Assembly (NCBI RefSeq): GCF_028389875.1
Contig: NC_084702.1
Span: 71,955,582 to 72,019,581, forward strand
Origin: Rhea pennata
Lineage: Eukaryota > Chordata > Aves > Rheiformes > Rheidae
Length of the DNA: 64,000 bases
Direction of reading: 5' to 3'
Below the pieces are notes generated by a model. The model ran no database searches. It had not been told where the DNA came from and saw nothing but the letters and a program-made list of their open reading frames with translations. Both the position numbers and the translations under genes were made by a program. Of this stretch, positions 1 through 16,462 are shown in pieces (position 1 is the first letter of the stretch; each line of letters starts with the position of its first letter).

Positions 1-3000
1 CTGGTACAGGAGAGGTCTCCCACTTGAGACACCGAGGTTGGGTGTTAGGTATTGGGTAGCACCAAGCAGCAATTCCCAATACATAATTGCTCCTCAGGCT
101 GAAATCTCAGTCCAGCACACTGGTGCGAGTGTTAAATACCCAGAACAAGCTCTCTGCAACTAATTGGCAATACAGCTTTGGGCTTCCCCAAAGGCCTTGC
201 TGGGGGAAGGTGGCTCCTAGGGTCCAGGACAAGGGTGACCCTGCTGTCACAGCTCAGGGCAGGGTCACGCAGGCACTTCCCCTCACAGGGGCATCATGCC
301 CTGACAGCTTCAGTTTCCCTTCAACACTGCCAGGCCAAAAGCAAGGGGACGGCTCCTTTCCAGCCGCTCCGCTATCCTGGGCTGGTCTAGATGCTTTTAA
401 TCTCTTCCTCGAAAATGCAACACCACCTCACGGGTTTCGGTTTATTTGTTGTTGTTGTTTTGCTTTTTGAGTAGTTTTTTTTTTTTTTTTTTTGAGTACA
501 GCTGCATTTTAACTACCAAAATACAAAGGGCTTCAGGGCTTTACACCCTGCAGCAAGGCAGGGACGGTTCCTATGCATTGCAATGCGTTTGAATCCCAGC
601 CGCGCAGAGCCGTGGCCACCGGCTGCTCCATCTGCACCAGCTCAATCCTGACTCCCGCAGACGTGAGCCACCCTCACCTTCTCCTGCTTAGAGAAACCAC
701 TTCGTCTCTCCCTCTTGGGCTTTCCCACCCCCTCGCACACAAGTTAAAAATACCTAGGCAAGCTAAGGTGGATCTGTCACGGGGGGAAGCTCGAGGCAGC
801 CCAGGTGCCGGGGTTCTCCGGTAGATCTGGGCCGTATCCCCGCGCTGCTCCTCCTCCCAGGCTTGAAGCTACAGGTGACTTCACCCCTGAAGTTTTCCAC
901 AGCAGGAACCATTTTTGGGGGGAAAAATAAATAAATATATACATGCATACGTATATATAAAACCCACACACCGCTTACCCCAGCTCAGAGCTATTCCAGC
1001 AGCAGCTCATTTCCAGCAGCCGCTACCTGGCAGGAGCGGCAGCCCCACGTGGGCACCTGCGCTCCTCGGCACGCGCCGTCTCCCTAGCTCTCGTCCTAAA
1101 TCACAACGCAACAAACAGGCTGTTCATTAGCCGCTGTTTAATTAAGCGATATGGATCCTGCCTTGATATTTACAATCCCACTTGTTGTGATTTATTAGAG
1201 AAAGCGTCTTGTTTTCAAAGACAGCGACTGTAAAGTTTAACACCGCCTGACTTATTGCGAGTTTCATTTACGGCTCTGGGCTGACGTGATGCGGACCAGG
1301 CACGGAGCCGGTGGCCTATTAAATCAGAGCTAACTATGCGTGCAGGAAGAGATGACTAGCTTCGTTACAACCGGTTCAGTGGTTAATTACCCCAATCTGG
1401 ATTCACATATTTAAGCCAATTGGCTGCCGCTTTTCCAGGCCCTGGGGAAAGCCAGGCAGAGTTGAGGCTGGGTGGTGGCAAACGTGCGCGTGGAGGGATG
1501 GCGACTGCAAACAAGGTGGTGGCAGAGCCTGCCACAGCCCTTCAGTTTCCGGCGCTCAAACCCTGCCCCGGCACCAGTTGTCCCGGGAAGCAATACAGAA
1601 GTTTGCACAAGGCCTGGCTCTGGGCTGGGGTATCTCCCTTCCTCCTATCTCCATGCCCCGAGCTCGAGGGCCACCCCATGAGCTACACAGGTCCACGCGC
1701 TGCTGCCCACCACCACTGCACGCAACCACAGCTTCCCAGTGATGCCGGAAAAACACTTGGACTCCTGCAGGACACCTGCATCCGCCTGAGCCTGTGTGAT
1801 GGGACTGGCTCTGGGATGGGGTGAGCACAAGCACAGGAGGAGGGGGCCCAGCACTCGCATCCAGCCTGGCTCCCAGGTCCCCCAGAGCCACCCGCTGTCC
1901 CGGTCCTTCTCCAACCCCAGTGATATGAGAGCAACGCATGGACCTGGGGAGGGAGCAACGACACTTGCCAGAAATTGTCATTTAGCAGGTAGCAAAATCA
2001 GTTCTGAGGAGAACATTTACCTCCTTGCAAGATATTTCTAGCCCCCAGGAGACCAATTACAGACTTTACAATAATACAGGCCTCATTAGGGATTTAAGAG
2101 AATGGATCTTTTAAAAAAAATGCATTAAGACACAACAGCAGATGGTGCTCAGCACCCAGCACCACAGGATGAGCATCCCCATCAGGGAACACCCCCAGGC
2201 TAGCTACCTCCAAATCCCCTGCACCTCTGCCCAGGACTGACCCCTGCAAGGCCCCGAGTTTTCCCCAGCCCCAGGGGCAAGGGGAAGGGGCTGCAAGGGG
2301 GGGGGGGGGGAAGCACTGACCACAGAGCTGTTTGCAGCATCCCTCCAGCCCAGCGGCCAGCCTGCTGCTCCCCCAACCCCACAGGGTGGGCACGGAGGGG
2401 CTGGCAGCACCATGTGCTGAGCTGCACCCACCCACATCCCTTTTGGCCTCAGCTCCAGCAAAAATCCAGCCCCTCACTGTATCCCATGGGGGCACACAGC
2501 CCCGTACTGCACCTCGGTACCTGCCGGCATGCAGTGGGCAAGAGGAGAGCCACGGCCAACCCGTAGCCTGGGGCAGAGAGGAGGAAGAGGAGCAGTCCCG
2601 TGGCTCAGCCCTGCCCTGGAGCAGGGGCTCTGCACACTCAGCCTCTGCCTGCAGCCAGAGAGCCATTGCCAGGAGTCTCCATGGAGCAAGTTTGCCAGAC
2701 CTCAGCCCTCTCCTAGGAGGGCACAGGTAAATCTTGAGCAGCACAAACACCTGCCTGCTGTCAGCTCCTTCCTGAGCCTGCCACTCTCAGGGACAGGCTC
2801 ACAGCTCCTCCCAGGGAGGAAGAGGAGGCAATGCACAGCCAGAAATGGTAGCAGGTGGCACAGGACTAGCCGGCACCTCCTCTGTAGTCCCCAATGTTAT
2901 TCCCCCCACAGCAGTTACGGAAGAGACCCCTGCACATGCATGCACCCTCCCATCTGGTGCCAAGAGCCACCAGGCCACAGGCAGAAGTGCTTTGCTTATG
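1..3000. other. Intergenic stretch beyond the GALT 3' end, no gene recognised
   Basis: In mammals IL11RA follows GALT in the same orientation, so its exons would be expected here or just outside the window. I see no cytokine-receptor cysteine pattern or WSxWS motif on the minus strand. The stretch holds a T-run at 475-493, a G-run at 2297-2310 and an AT-rich, conserved-looking block at 1100-1420. The open frames present are short and resemble nothing I know. Confidence 0.6.
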
Positions 3001-3003
3001 GGT

Positions 3004-3009
3004 TTTATT
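3004..3009 (-). terminator. GALT: GALT polyadenylation signal AATAAA
   Basis: AATAAA on the minus strand, about 410 bases past the GALT stop codon. It is the first canonical hexamer I see downstream, so the 3' UTR would be roughly 430 bases. Confidence 0.6.
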
Positions 3010-3419
3010 GGACAGAGAGGCTGTGTCCCTCCACGGGGCAGGCAAACCCACCAGCATCATCCCAGCTTGACCAAAAAGAGGCTGGTTTGGAAGGAGGGCA
3101 AGCCTTTTAGCGCTGATAAGGGCACTCTGTGGAGGCAGGAAGACGCAACCTGGAATGAGGAAGGAGACAGTGGGAATGGTATCACCTGCACACGGATGCA
3201 GCAGGATTAGGGCCTAGGTTACCTGTACACCAGCAGGCACAACTGGCCCAAAACCCAAGCCCAGCTGTGACAGGGCTCAGGAGAAGGCACCTTGGCAAGG
3301 AAACGAGAGGGCTCACAAGTGACATGAGACAGGCCTCAGCCTAGCTCTCCCCCGCCACCCAGTGCCTCCTCTCCTTGGCCCCACCAAGCAAAGCCAAGGG
3401 CCAACTGCACTGCTCCCGG

Positions 3420-7401
<3,982 letters not shown>

Positions 7402-7728
7402 AGCGCTGTTGCGGCCCCGCCCCGCCCCCGGAAGCCCCGCCCCCCTGGAGGCCCCGCCCCCGCGGCGGCGGTACCCGCCCCGGCCCCGCCCCACGCCCCA
7501 CGCAGCAGCGGTGCCCGCCCCGCCCTCGGCCCCGCCCCCTCTCCGCCCCGGCGGCCCCGCCCCCATCTCGGCCCCGCCCCCTCTCCGCCCCGCCCCGCGC
7601 AGCGGCGGCCGCCGCGCGGTGCTGGCGCGGGCGCGGGCGCTGACGCCGGCGCGCGGCGCGCGGGCATGGCGTGGGCGCGGGCGCGGCGGGGGCGGGGCGG
7701 CGGGGCGGGGCGGCGGCGGGCGGGCGGC
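7402..7728. promoter_or_regulatory. Compact bidirectional CpG-island promoter of GALT and SIGMAR1
   Basis: Only 327 bases separate the two divergent start codons. The interval is dense in CpG and carries many CCCCGCCC-type GC boxes (Sp/KLF sites) and no TATA box. A 26-base segment of GC boxes at 7525-7550 is repeated exactly at 7567-7592. A shared promoter is inferred from geometry and composition. Confidence 0.8.
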
Positions 7729-10171
7729 ATGGGGGTGCCGGGGCCGGGGCCGCGGGCGCTGCGGGCCGGGCTGGCGCTGGGCGCCCTGGCGCTGCTGCTC
7801 CAGGGGCTGCGGGCCTGGCTCGCCGCCAAGCGCTACGAGTTCCAGGCGGCCGAGATCGCCCAGCTCGCCCGGCACCACGCGGGTAGGCGGCCGCGGGCCC
7901 GAGCGGGACCGGGAAACCGCGACGGGATCGAGGGGGGGCCGGGATCGAGGCGAGACTGGGACGGGGGGACCGGGGCCAGGACGGGTGGACCGGGACCGGG
8001 ATCGAGGCGAGACTGGGACGGGGGGACCGGGACCGGGTCGAGGGGAGATTGGGATGGGGGGACCAGGATCGAGGGGGCGGGCCGCGAGGAGCGGGATGGG
8101 GCCGGGGCGGCGGGAGCACGCAGCCCCCCGGGGCTGAGCCCCGCGGCGGGCCGGGGCAGGGCGTCACGGCGACCCTCGGGCTCTGCAGGGCTGGACCACG
8201 AACTGGCGTTCTCCAAGATCATCGTGGAGCTGCGGAAGAAGCACCCGGGCCACATCCTGCCGGACGAGGACCTGCAGTGGGTGTTCGTGAACGCGGGCGG
8301 GTGGATGGGCTCCATGTGCCTCCTGCACGCCTCGCTCACCGAGTACGTGCTGCTCTTCGGCACCGCCGTCGACACCGGCGGCCACTCGGGTAAGCGGGCT
8401 CGGGCCCCACGGGGCAGCCTGGCGCGGCGGCGGTGCCCCACTGAGGACTTTTTGCCCCACGCCTGCAGGCAAACCCCCGCGAGACCCCGGCCCGTGCTGT
8501 CCCCCGTGCTCCTGGCCACGGCTCCGCCACCATAACTTGGCCCAAGAGTCCTGCCCCCCCCCCCCCAGGACCGCTCAGCTTCATTTGCACAGGGCCCCCG
8601 TTAGCGGCGTCGCCGTGGCTGCGTCGAGAGATGGTCAGCGCCGACCCTCGGGGGCGCTGGGCGCGTTGCACCGAAGGAGCCCCTGCGCTGGCGTGGCACG
8701 GAGCAGCCCCCCGCAGGGACGGGCGGCGGAGCGCCAGGTCCTTGCCGGACAGAGTCCATGCGCGCTGAGACTTGGAGCCTTCAGTCGGTCTCGGCCACTG
8801 CCGGCGTCTCAGCCCCGTTCGCGGGAAACGGGCAGTAGGACAAGGCAAGGTAGCCGGCGACTCGGTGGTGGCACGTGGGCACCGTTCGTCCCGGGTGTCC
8901 TGGCAGGTTCTGCTTGCAGCCAGCCCTCGCTGGGCAGAGCCTCAACAGGAGCCTTTCTAAATAAGGTGCTGTTTGTAAATAAGCGCTGGAGCCTTTCCCC
9001 AAGCCCAGCGTGCCGGGGCTCGGGCACCCCTGCGCCGCGGGCAGCTGTGGGGAGCAGCCCCTGCAGCAGCCCCGCTTGCACCGCGCGATGCCATCCTGCA
9101 GCTGCTGCCTCAGCAGCGGCCGAGCCAGGTCCCGCTTCGTGGCGTTCCGGGCAGCCAGGACTCTGCAGGTCCAGCTGGCAGGCGGAGGCGGGCATCGCAT
9201 CTCCCCCTGCTTTGTGAGGGAGCCAATGCCAAAACGGGCTGGAAACGAAGGGTCATATAGATCCTGAGCAACTCAGGCTGTCGGGACGTGGCTTGGGTAC
9301 CAGTCCTGGTCCACACTCTTCAGTGCTTGCCCAGGATGCACTGAGGCCATAGGGCTGGTGTGCTTCCCCACCGGAGGGCTGCTTCTTGGCTCTGATCTCA
9401 GCCACCAAGTCATCTCCATACCCTCAGGGCCTTGGCCAGGCACACGCTGAGTTGATGCTGTCTGTCCTCTCTCAGGTCGGTACTGGGCTGACATCTCTGA
9501 CACCGTCATCTCGGGGACCTTCCGGCAGTGGAAAGAGGGAACCACCAAAAGTGAGATCTACTATCCAGGTGAGCACAGGAGCGGCAGTGCCCTGCGGGCG
9601 CCTGCGCAGCTGTACCCACATCGTTGGGACATGGCTGCTCTGCGGCCTGATCCTGCGCTGTGGTACAGAGCCTCCTCCTTCCAGCTGGCTGAAGCCAATA
9701 GCTCAGGATGAGGTGCTTCATAACCCCTGAGCACATCCCAGTATCTTAGTGGGTGCCAGTAACAGAGAAGTGGCCAGTTACCCCAATGAGCAAGGCTGGA
9801 GAGGCCTTAGAGGCCTGCCCAGCATGAGGCATCTAGGTTGGGGTGCTCAGCCCAGCAGTTTTGAGGCCTGCACTTCCCCTCTTTGGGCACAATCCAGAAG
9901 CACCACCCTCTGCTGGGAGCAACCCCACGCCTGTGTGTTGGCAGGGGACACCATCGTGCACCAGGCGGGAGAGGCCACGTCCGTGCAGTGGAGTGCGGGC
10001 ACCTGGATGGTGGAGTACGGCCGGGGCTTCATCCCCTCCACGCTCGCCTTTGCCCTGGCTGACACCCTCTTCAGCACTCAGGACTTCGTCACTCTCTTTT
10101 ACACCCTACGAGTCTACGCCAAGGGCCTGCTCTTGGAAGCCAATGCCTTCTTTAGCACCATGGCTTGCTGA
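7729..10171 (+). CDS. SIGMAR1: Sigma non-opioid intracellular receptor 1, 4 exons, complete
   Basis: An ER membrane ligand-operated chaperone at mitochondria-associated membranes, with an ERG2-like fold. Coding exons are 7729-7882, 8189-8389, 9476-9568 and 9945-10171. All have GT/AG borders and give 224 residues (human 223). The N-terminal membrane helix is at about residues 12-30. The cupin-like body is nearly human-identical in blocks such as [36 protein letters not shown] and [21 protein letters not shown]. Human ligand-contact residues Y103, D126 and E172 are all present. The ATG at 7729 was chosen over the in-frame ATG at 7666 because it matches the human N-terminal length within one residue. 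The C-terminus ([10 protein letters not shown]) differs from mammals. Confidence 0.97.
7920..8080. repeat. GC-rich minisatellite in SIGMAR1 intron 1
   Basis: Three to four imperfect copies of a unit of about 35-37 bases sharing the core GGATCGAGGCGAGACTGGGA. Clear copies start near 7941, 7998 and 8035. The array lies wholly within intron 1. Confidence 0.8.
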
Positions 10172-11926
10172 GCCTGGCTCGCCACGGTGCTCTGCAACGC
10201 AGAGCTGGCTCCTTTTCTTCCAGTCTTCCTCCCTCCTCCCCTGCCTCCCTGGGACCAGGCTCTAGCAGAGACTGCAGATCCACTGCGCCTCTTCCCTCTC
10301 TCTCTGTCCTTCTCCATGTGCCAGCTCAGCTGCGCACTGAGCCCATCTTGCACCCTGTGCCAATGGGTGCCAGGACAGATGGACCGTGGCAGAGTCACAG
10401 CAATGCAGATCACGAGTTCTCGTTCCTCCTTGCCTGTCCCCTTTTAGTGCAGAGCCTTATCGTGCTTTTCCATCCTCTGGAGACAGCTGCCTTGCACTTG
10501 AGTGGCCTTGCAAGCTATAAAGACCCCTGCGTGCTCTCGGAGGAGCTGGGGCTGGCTGTCCCCAGCTCCACAAAATTTCTGCAGCTCCCAAGACGTAAGG
10601 AGGACAGTGCTGGTGTAAGCCAGGCTGCAGCATCCTCTCAGGGCAGGGAGCATGGGGAAAGCCATCCAGAGACACATCTCTGTGGGCAGCGCCCAATGTG
10701 AAGGGATGCTGTGAGGTTCCCCTTCTGCTTCCTGGGCTGGCTTGCTGCCCCAGGCTGCGGTCAGCGCAGAGAGCAACGTATCCAGCTGGCAGCTCTTCCT
10801 GGTGGCTCGGATCCCAGCTGATGTGTTTTGGCAGCACACAGTGTCCCCCTGGCACAGACCAGAGGCCACTCTGTGCTGGGACCCCCAGGCAGTCAGGGGA
10901 TGCCTGGCCTTTATGCTGGAGGTCTGTCCCAGTTCAGGTACCTGCTCCCAGTGTGCAAGTTGCCCTGGGAGGCAGAGGCTGGAAAAGGGTCCTTTTTCCC
11001 GTGGTTCTCCCTCATCCATTCCCCTAAATGGGGAGCGCCACCATCTGTCGCCTTAACCGAGAGCCCATTCTGCGGTGGCCTCCAGGCTATGCACATATAT
11101 AGTGTCTGTGGGTGCTGGGGAGCAGCAGCCAGTGAGTGCTGTGGGCACCCAGACCCCAATATTAGCTCAGGACAGGATCTCACCCCTCTGAACGCTTCCC
11201 CTGGCTAAGATACCGTGACCCCCAAGTCCCCAAGTCTCCCATCCCTGCAGCCTCCATCTCTAGCTGATGGGTTGAAGGAGGCGCTGGCTGGAGGCCTGCC
11301 GGTGGGGAACAGCAGTCCTGCTCTCTGCAGGAGCAGAGAGCCTGGATCAGCTCCCTGCTTGGCCCATGCAGCCCACGAACAGCCCCACAGAGCACCAGTG
11401 TCCCGGCCATGGAGGGACCTGGCATGAAGGGCGCAAGCAGGCCAGGCGACCAGGAATGCCAGGTGTCCCTCAGCTGCACCCCAGCTCTGGTTGCCACTAG
11501 GCTGTTTGCAGGGGCTGATCCCTTCTCCAGCCCTGTGGTCTCTCCGTAGTGGCTGTCACGGCAGGTTTTTCACCGAAACGCAGGAAGAGGAGCTGAGCCC
11601 CCTGTGAGAGCCGCTCTGAACGTCCCCTCCGGCTGGAGGAGCCTGGCCTTGCTCCGCGCTGGCCACGCTCCCTGGGCCAAACTGGGGGGTACAGACACCC
11701 CACTTGCAATCCCCGTGCCTGACCCACGCAGGGTGCCACGTCCCAGGCTCGCTGCTTGGTGGAGGGCTTTAACCTCAGGCGTGGTTTCAAAACTAATGTG
11801 TCCCCCCTGGCCACCAGGCCTGCAGCATGTCCCTCCTCCTGCTCCTCAGACTGTCCTCGTCGTGCCAACCAGCAGCCCCACACATGGGCTACTTCTGAAC
11901 TTGCCACTCAAAAAAAAGATGTCAGT

Positions 11927-11932
11927 AATAAA
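11927..11932 (+). terminator. SIGMAR1: SIGMAR1 polyadenylation signal AATAAA
   Basis: First canonical hexamer I see after the SIGMAR1 stop at 10171. The implied 3' UTR is about 1.8 kb (10172 to about 11950). That explains the otherwise gene-free stretch here. Confidence 0.6.
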
Positions 11933-14543
11933 CATGCTCATCCGACCAGTTTGGGTTCTTGAGAGTCTCTGGAGCGTGCTGGGCCCTCTGCAATGCGGGA
12001 ATGGCGTTAGATCCTCTGTCCAGATGCTCCTGGCTCAGCATTAGAGCAAAGGGTGCCCTTGGTGGCTGGGAAGGGCTCTGTGTCCCCCCACCAGCCCTGC
12101 CAGGTGCCAGGCTGAGCCCCTACAGCAGGTCTTGCCCTGGGCCGGAGGATCCAGGGAGCTGGGTGCTGGGCAGGATCGGGTCCGTCTCTGCTCCCACAAG
12201 CTGGCAGGAGATGGTGCTATTACTCCTCTTTCCACGTTGCTCGGGACTGAAAGCCTTAGCTAGCCGTCAGGGCTGCTGCGTTTCCACTGAGGACCCAGGA
12301 GTCCGGGAAGCTCCTTCCTTCAGGGGACAGCGCCCATGGCAAAGTGGCCGGTGCCAGCTCGCAGCATAGATGTGCCTGGTTGGGGGGACGGTTTTGGGCC
12401 TCCCGCTGGCGTGAATCCCTGGGCAGCGCTCTGGCTGCATTTGTGACGGGCCAGGTGTAGATCCTGAGCACCTTGCCATGTGACAAGGCCTTCTGGGCAA
12501 AGCGCGCTGGAAAACTTGAGGGGCTCCACGAGGGTGAGTTCAGAAGCACGCGGTGCTTCCCAGGGCCGGCCACTGTGGCACGTATCCAAACCGAACCCTT
12601 AGGAAGGGGCGGACTCGAGGGGGGAACGGACCCAAATGGTGGAGCACCCAGGCAGTGGCGTGGGGCTGCCTGCGAGGGCCGCTGCAGAGCTGTGCGCACC
12701 CATGGGAGAAGGGCACGGGCGGTGAGCGCCGGGCGGGCGCGCAGGGTGCCCGTGCTCGGCCCCGCGGGCTTCGCGGGAAGCCTGTCGAGGAATATGAGTA
12801 ATCCTGTGTCGGCCTGCGCAGGAAGGCGCTAACTCAGCAGCTCGTATCAATACCGCTCCACTTACAGCGAAGGCCACGTAATGAAAATCCGATGGGCACG
12901 GTGGTGGGAGTAAATAAGTATGCCATTAAAATGAGAAAATCAAAGCGCTGGACAGGTCCTTTCTCTTGCCCATTGATTTCTTTTATTACGGAAATATTGC
13001 TGCTAAATAACATTAGTGTGAACAATCTCAGCAGTGTTTTCCATAGCGGCCGTGTCGATAACCCCCGTGCGGGCGGGGGGATCCCAGCGCCCGGCTGGGC
13101 TAAGGGCTGCTCCGGGGCCGCCTTTCCCGCCGTCCCCGTGCTCCCGGAGCGGCGGCTGCCACGTGCGCCCGGGCAGCCTGCGGTGCCTCTCGAGCTAGCG
13201 CTGCCACGGTGGAGCTGGGCTGGGTGCAGGGCATCCCCCCCCCCCATCCCGGCCCCGTGTTGGGCAGGACGGGTGGCTGTCCGCTCCCGCAGCTCCAGGC
13301 GTGCGAGGGTCCCCCAAAGCAGCCCTTCCCTTTGGGCATTTGCAGCCTGCTACAGAGCAGCTAAATATCCCCGGCCACCAGAGGATGAGGGATCGGTCCT
13401 GGATGCAGCACGTCCTGCAGGTCCGTGCCCACCTGTAGGCTCTGACCCTTCCTCCCCACTCCTCCTCCCGACCTGTCCATGTCCGTATTTGTGCTGGACT
13501 GAGGCTTGATTCAGGCTGGGAAACTGAGGCACGAGGCGGGAGAAAGCTCACCACAGCCACCAGGGCCGAGGCTCGCAGTCAGGGTGCCCCTTCCCCCTCC
13601 AAAGAGGCAGTGGGAGGCCAGATCCAGTGCCTGGGGGGGGGGTTACAGCCCCCTTATGCAGGCAGCTCTCCCCATCCCGTGGGCCACTCACACCCCGCTC
13701 ACTGCTTGGGCAAGGTCCCTTCACCCCTGCGTGTCTCTGCCGCCCCAGCCAGCAGGGCTGAGCCCATAGCAAGCCCCCCACCCCAGATCCCCAAATCCGC
13801 TGCTGGATGGGTGTCCCCGGAGCTGCTGGTGCTGCTCCTGCGGTGCTGAGCACGGCCCTGCTGCCCTGCGCCACCGCGGCTCCGGCAGGCCTTCTCCTCG
13901 CTGCAGAGCTCCCCCCAGCTCCTTGGGCATCAGAGCAGGGACCATCCGGTTGTCCAGGCGCAGGCACCCAGCACCCTCTGAGATGCCAATGGGGACGTCC
14001 CTCCAGGCTCAGGTGCCTGGAGGCAAGGTGAGGCTCCCTGCACACCAGACCCCCTCGGATCAAGGGCTCCAACTCCGACGCCTCGCCGGAGCACTGCTCG
14101 GCTCCCCTCCCAAACTGCCCATGAGCTGCAGGATCCCGGAGCCCTCTCCAGGGCCATCGCGGGGCTGAGCGCACGTCGCTGCCCACCGAGCACCTTCCCC
14201 CCGCGGCTCGCTCTATCTCGCTGTCCTTGCGCGTGCAGCGGGTATTGATCAGCCCTCTGGATCTATCTCCCGATTCCTCCTGCAGTATCCCTCTGGTTAG
14301 AGTATCTCTCCATCTGCTCCGCTGTCTGCCGGGCCCGTCTATACCTACAGTATCTGTCTGCTGCTGCCTCCGCCGCAGCCGTCGATACCTGTTCGTCTGG
14401 GGGAAGCTCTTTCTCTCCGGCCGGGAGCGTCACCAGAGCCCTGCGGTGCAAAGAGGCTGCTGAGCAGCCAGGTGGCGGGGACACGGTCCTCCTCGGTGCC
14501 CTGAGCACCAGCACACTTCAGGACACGTGTGCCGAGCCCCAGA

Positions 14544-14544
<1 letters not shown>

Positions 14545-14583
<39 letters not shown>
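14545..14583. repeat. (CTG)13 trinucleotide repeat
   Basis: Thirteen uninterrupted CTG units, followed directly by the perfect palindrome CCACCATGGTGG at 14584-14595. It lies in intergenic DNA between SIGMAR1 and ARID3C. Confidence 0.95.
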
Positions 14584-14586
<3 letters not shown>

Positions 14587-14898
14587 CCATGGTGGAGGTT
14601 TAAAGGGGGAACCAAGCTGTGCTGGCGAAACCAGCCGGCAGCACCCCGAGCGGGGGGAGCTCCCCAGACGCCCGGCTTCCCGCCAAGCAGCCCCCTCTCC
14701 ACCACGGTGCCCGGTGCAGAGCGCGTCACGGCCTGCACAGAGGGTGCCAGCACCCTCGGGCCACAGCACGCCGCCTCTGGGAGGGGAGGCTGGAGGACCT
14801 GGGCAACCAGACCCCGGGGGCAGCTGGTCCGGTGGGTTCCCTGACGTGGGGCTGAGCCGTAGGATCCTTGGGACAATGCAGCAGGACCGGCAGCAGCT

Positions 14899-14916
14899 GG
14901 GGGGGGGGGGGGGGGG
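14899..14916. repeat. Poly-G run (18 G)
   Basis: Uninterrupted run of G on the plus strand. It is one of several long G-runs in this window. Confidence 0.95.
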
Positions 14917-15969
14917 AAACTGAGGCACAGGGAAGCAGCTGGGCTCAGCCTGCGCCAAGCCTGTTGCCTGGGCTCAGGGCAGCCTGGGCAGAAGGAAACA
15001 GCCCGGAGCCCTTCGCTTTGGCAGCCTGGGAGCACCCGGGAGCCCTCACCCCAGCGCTGGAGCTAGGGATCTGGAGATCCCTAGCCGTGCCGCAGTGGGA
15101 GCAGACGGACCAGGGCGCGCTCTGCCTGCCCAGACCCAAAATGGGATGGCCGACAGCTGCTTTATCTCCTGTGCAAAGATAAACAGCGCCTGGGGGCCCT
15201 GCCGGCTCCGGCTCCGGAGCCGCCCTGCTCTCCCAGCGGTTAGGGACGAGCCGGGGCCAGGGTGGGGGCGTCTTGGAGAAGAGCCTGCCGAGGAGCCGGG
15301 CTGCCCCCAGGTATGCGGCGCAGGCCGCGGAAAGGACAACAGGCAGTTTCCCCACGGAGCCCAGAAGCAGCCGCTTTTCCCCGCCAAGGGCCTCGGAGAA
15401 GCGGGCAGACGCCGAGAGCCGGCGTGCCGCATCCGGGAGCGAACCGGCTCCCCTGCGCAGCAGCCGCAGACGCTCCCAGCAAAACGCTCTGCGGACCACA
15501 CAGGGTGAGACGGGGGGAAAGCCGCCCCCTCCCGCAGCCCGGCGTTGAGGATGCTGCTCAGAGCCGAGGGATGCCTGCAACCCGGGCAAACCGTCCGGCC
15601 GCCCCAGGCTGAAGGAGCCCGAAGAAGAGCAGGCGGCTCCTTCCTCTCCTGCCGGCGCCGCCCCCGGAGAGGAGAGGGGAGAGGAGGGAGAAGGCGCCTT
15701 GTCCCCTTGGCCGCAGAGGGGGAGCCCGGGGATATTGCGGGGATGCTCCTGGCAGGCGGAAGCCCTGCGTTTGCCGTGGGATCTAGCCTGCGTGGGGCAG
15801 CAAGGTACCAGGGTGGTGCAGGTGGCGGTGAGGCCAGGGTGCTGGGTGCTCGCCCCAGCTTGCAGCTTTGCCCCATAGACCCATCTGTTGGGGCAAGTCC
15901 CACCCGGTGCCTCAGTTTACCCCACTATGTGCAGGGACGTGGGGCAAGCCAGCGGTGCTGAGCCCCACG

Positions 15970-16431
15970 CACATGTGTGTGTGTGTGTGTATGCACAGTA
16001 TGTGTGCGCAGGCAGGCGGGCACGCGTGTGCCAGCTGGGCTAGCCTTGCTCCACAAACCAGCAGAGAGCAAACGCGAGAGTGGCAGCCAAGCCGCGGCCG
16101 CGCCGCAAGGCTGCCGGCGGAGGTCAGGGCTCTCAGCACTCGCAGGTCGCCAAAAATGCCCCTTAGCAGCCTGCACACGCCTGCCTGTGCACACACAGCA
16201 CACACGCACCTCTCCCAGCGCAGACTTCACACGCCTACATTAAACACACAAAACGCACACGCCCAGCTCCCAGCATACACTTACATGCACTTACTGCTGC
16301 TCCCCGGCAATGTGTGCAGATATGTGCGTGCACACCCAGAGCACATGCTCAGCCCCCTCCAGTCCCACGCACACGCATGCAACTGCATTTACGCATGTTT
16401 GCCTGCACACCCCACTCCCCCAAGGTGCAGG

Positions 16432-16462
<31 letters not shown>

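Noticed and set aside
475-493. T-run considered as the poly-A tail of a reverse-oriented retroposed copy
   Set aside because: No gene- or element-like body next to it and no target-site duplication seen; treated as simple repeat.
2094-2750. 218-codon minus-strand frame considered as part of IL11RA
   Set aside because: No cytokine-receptor cysteines, no WSxWS, no signal peptide followed by an Ig-like domain.
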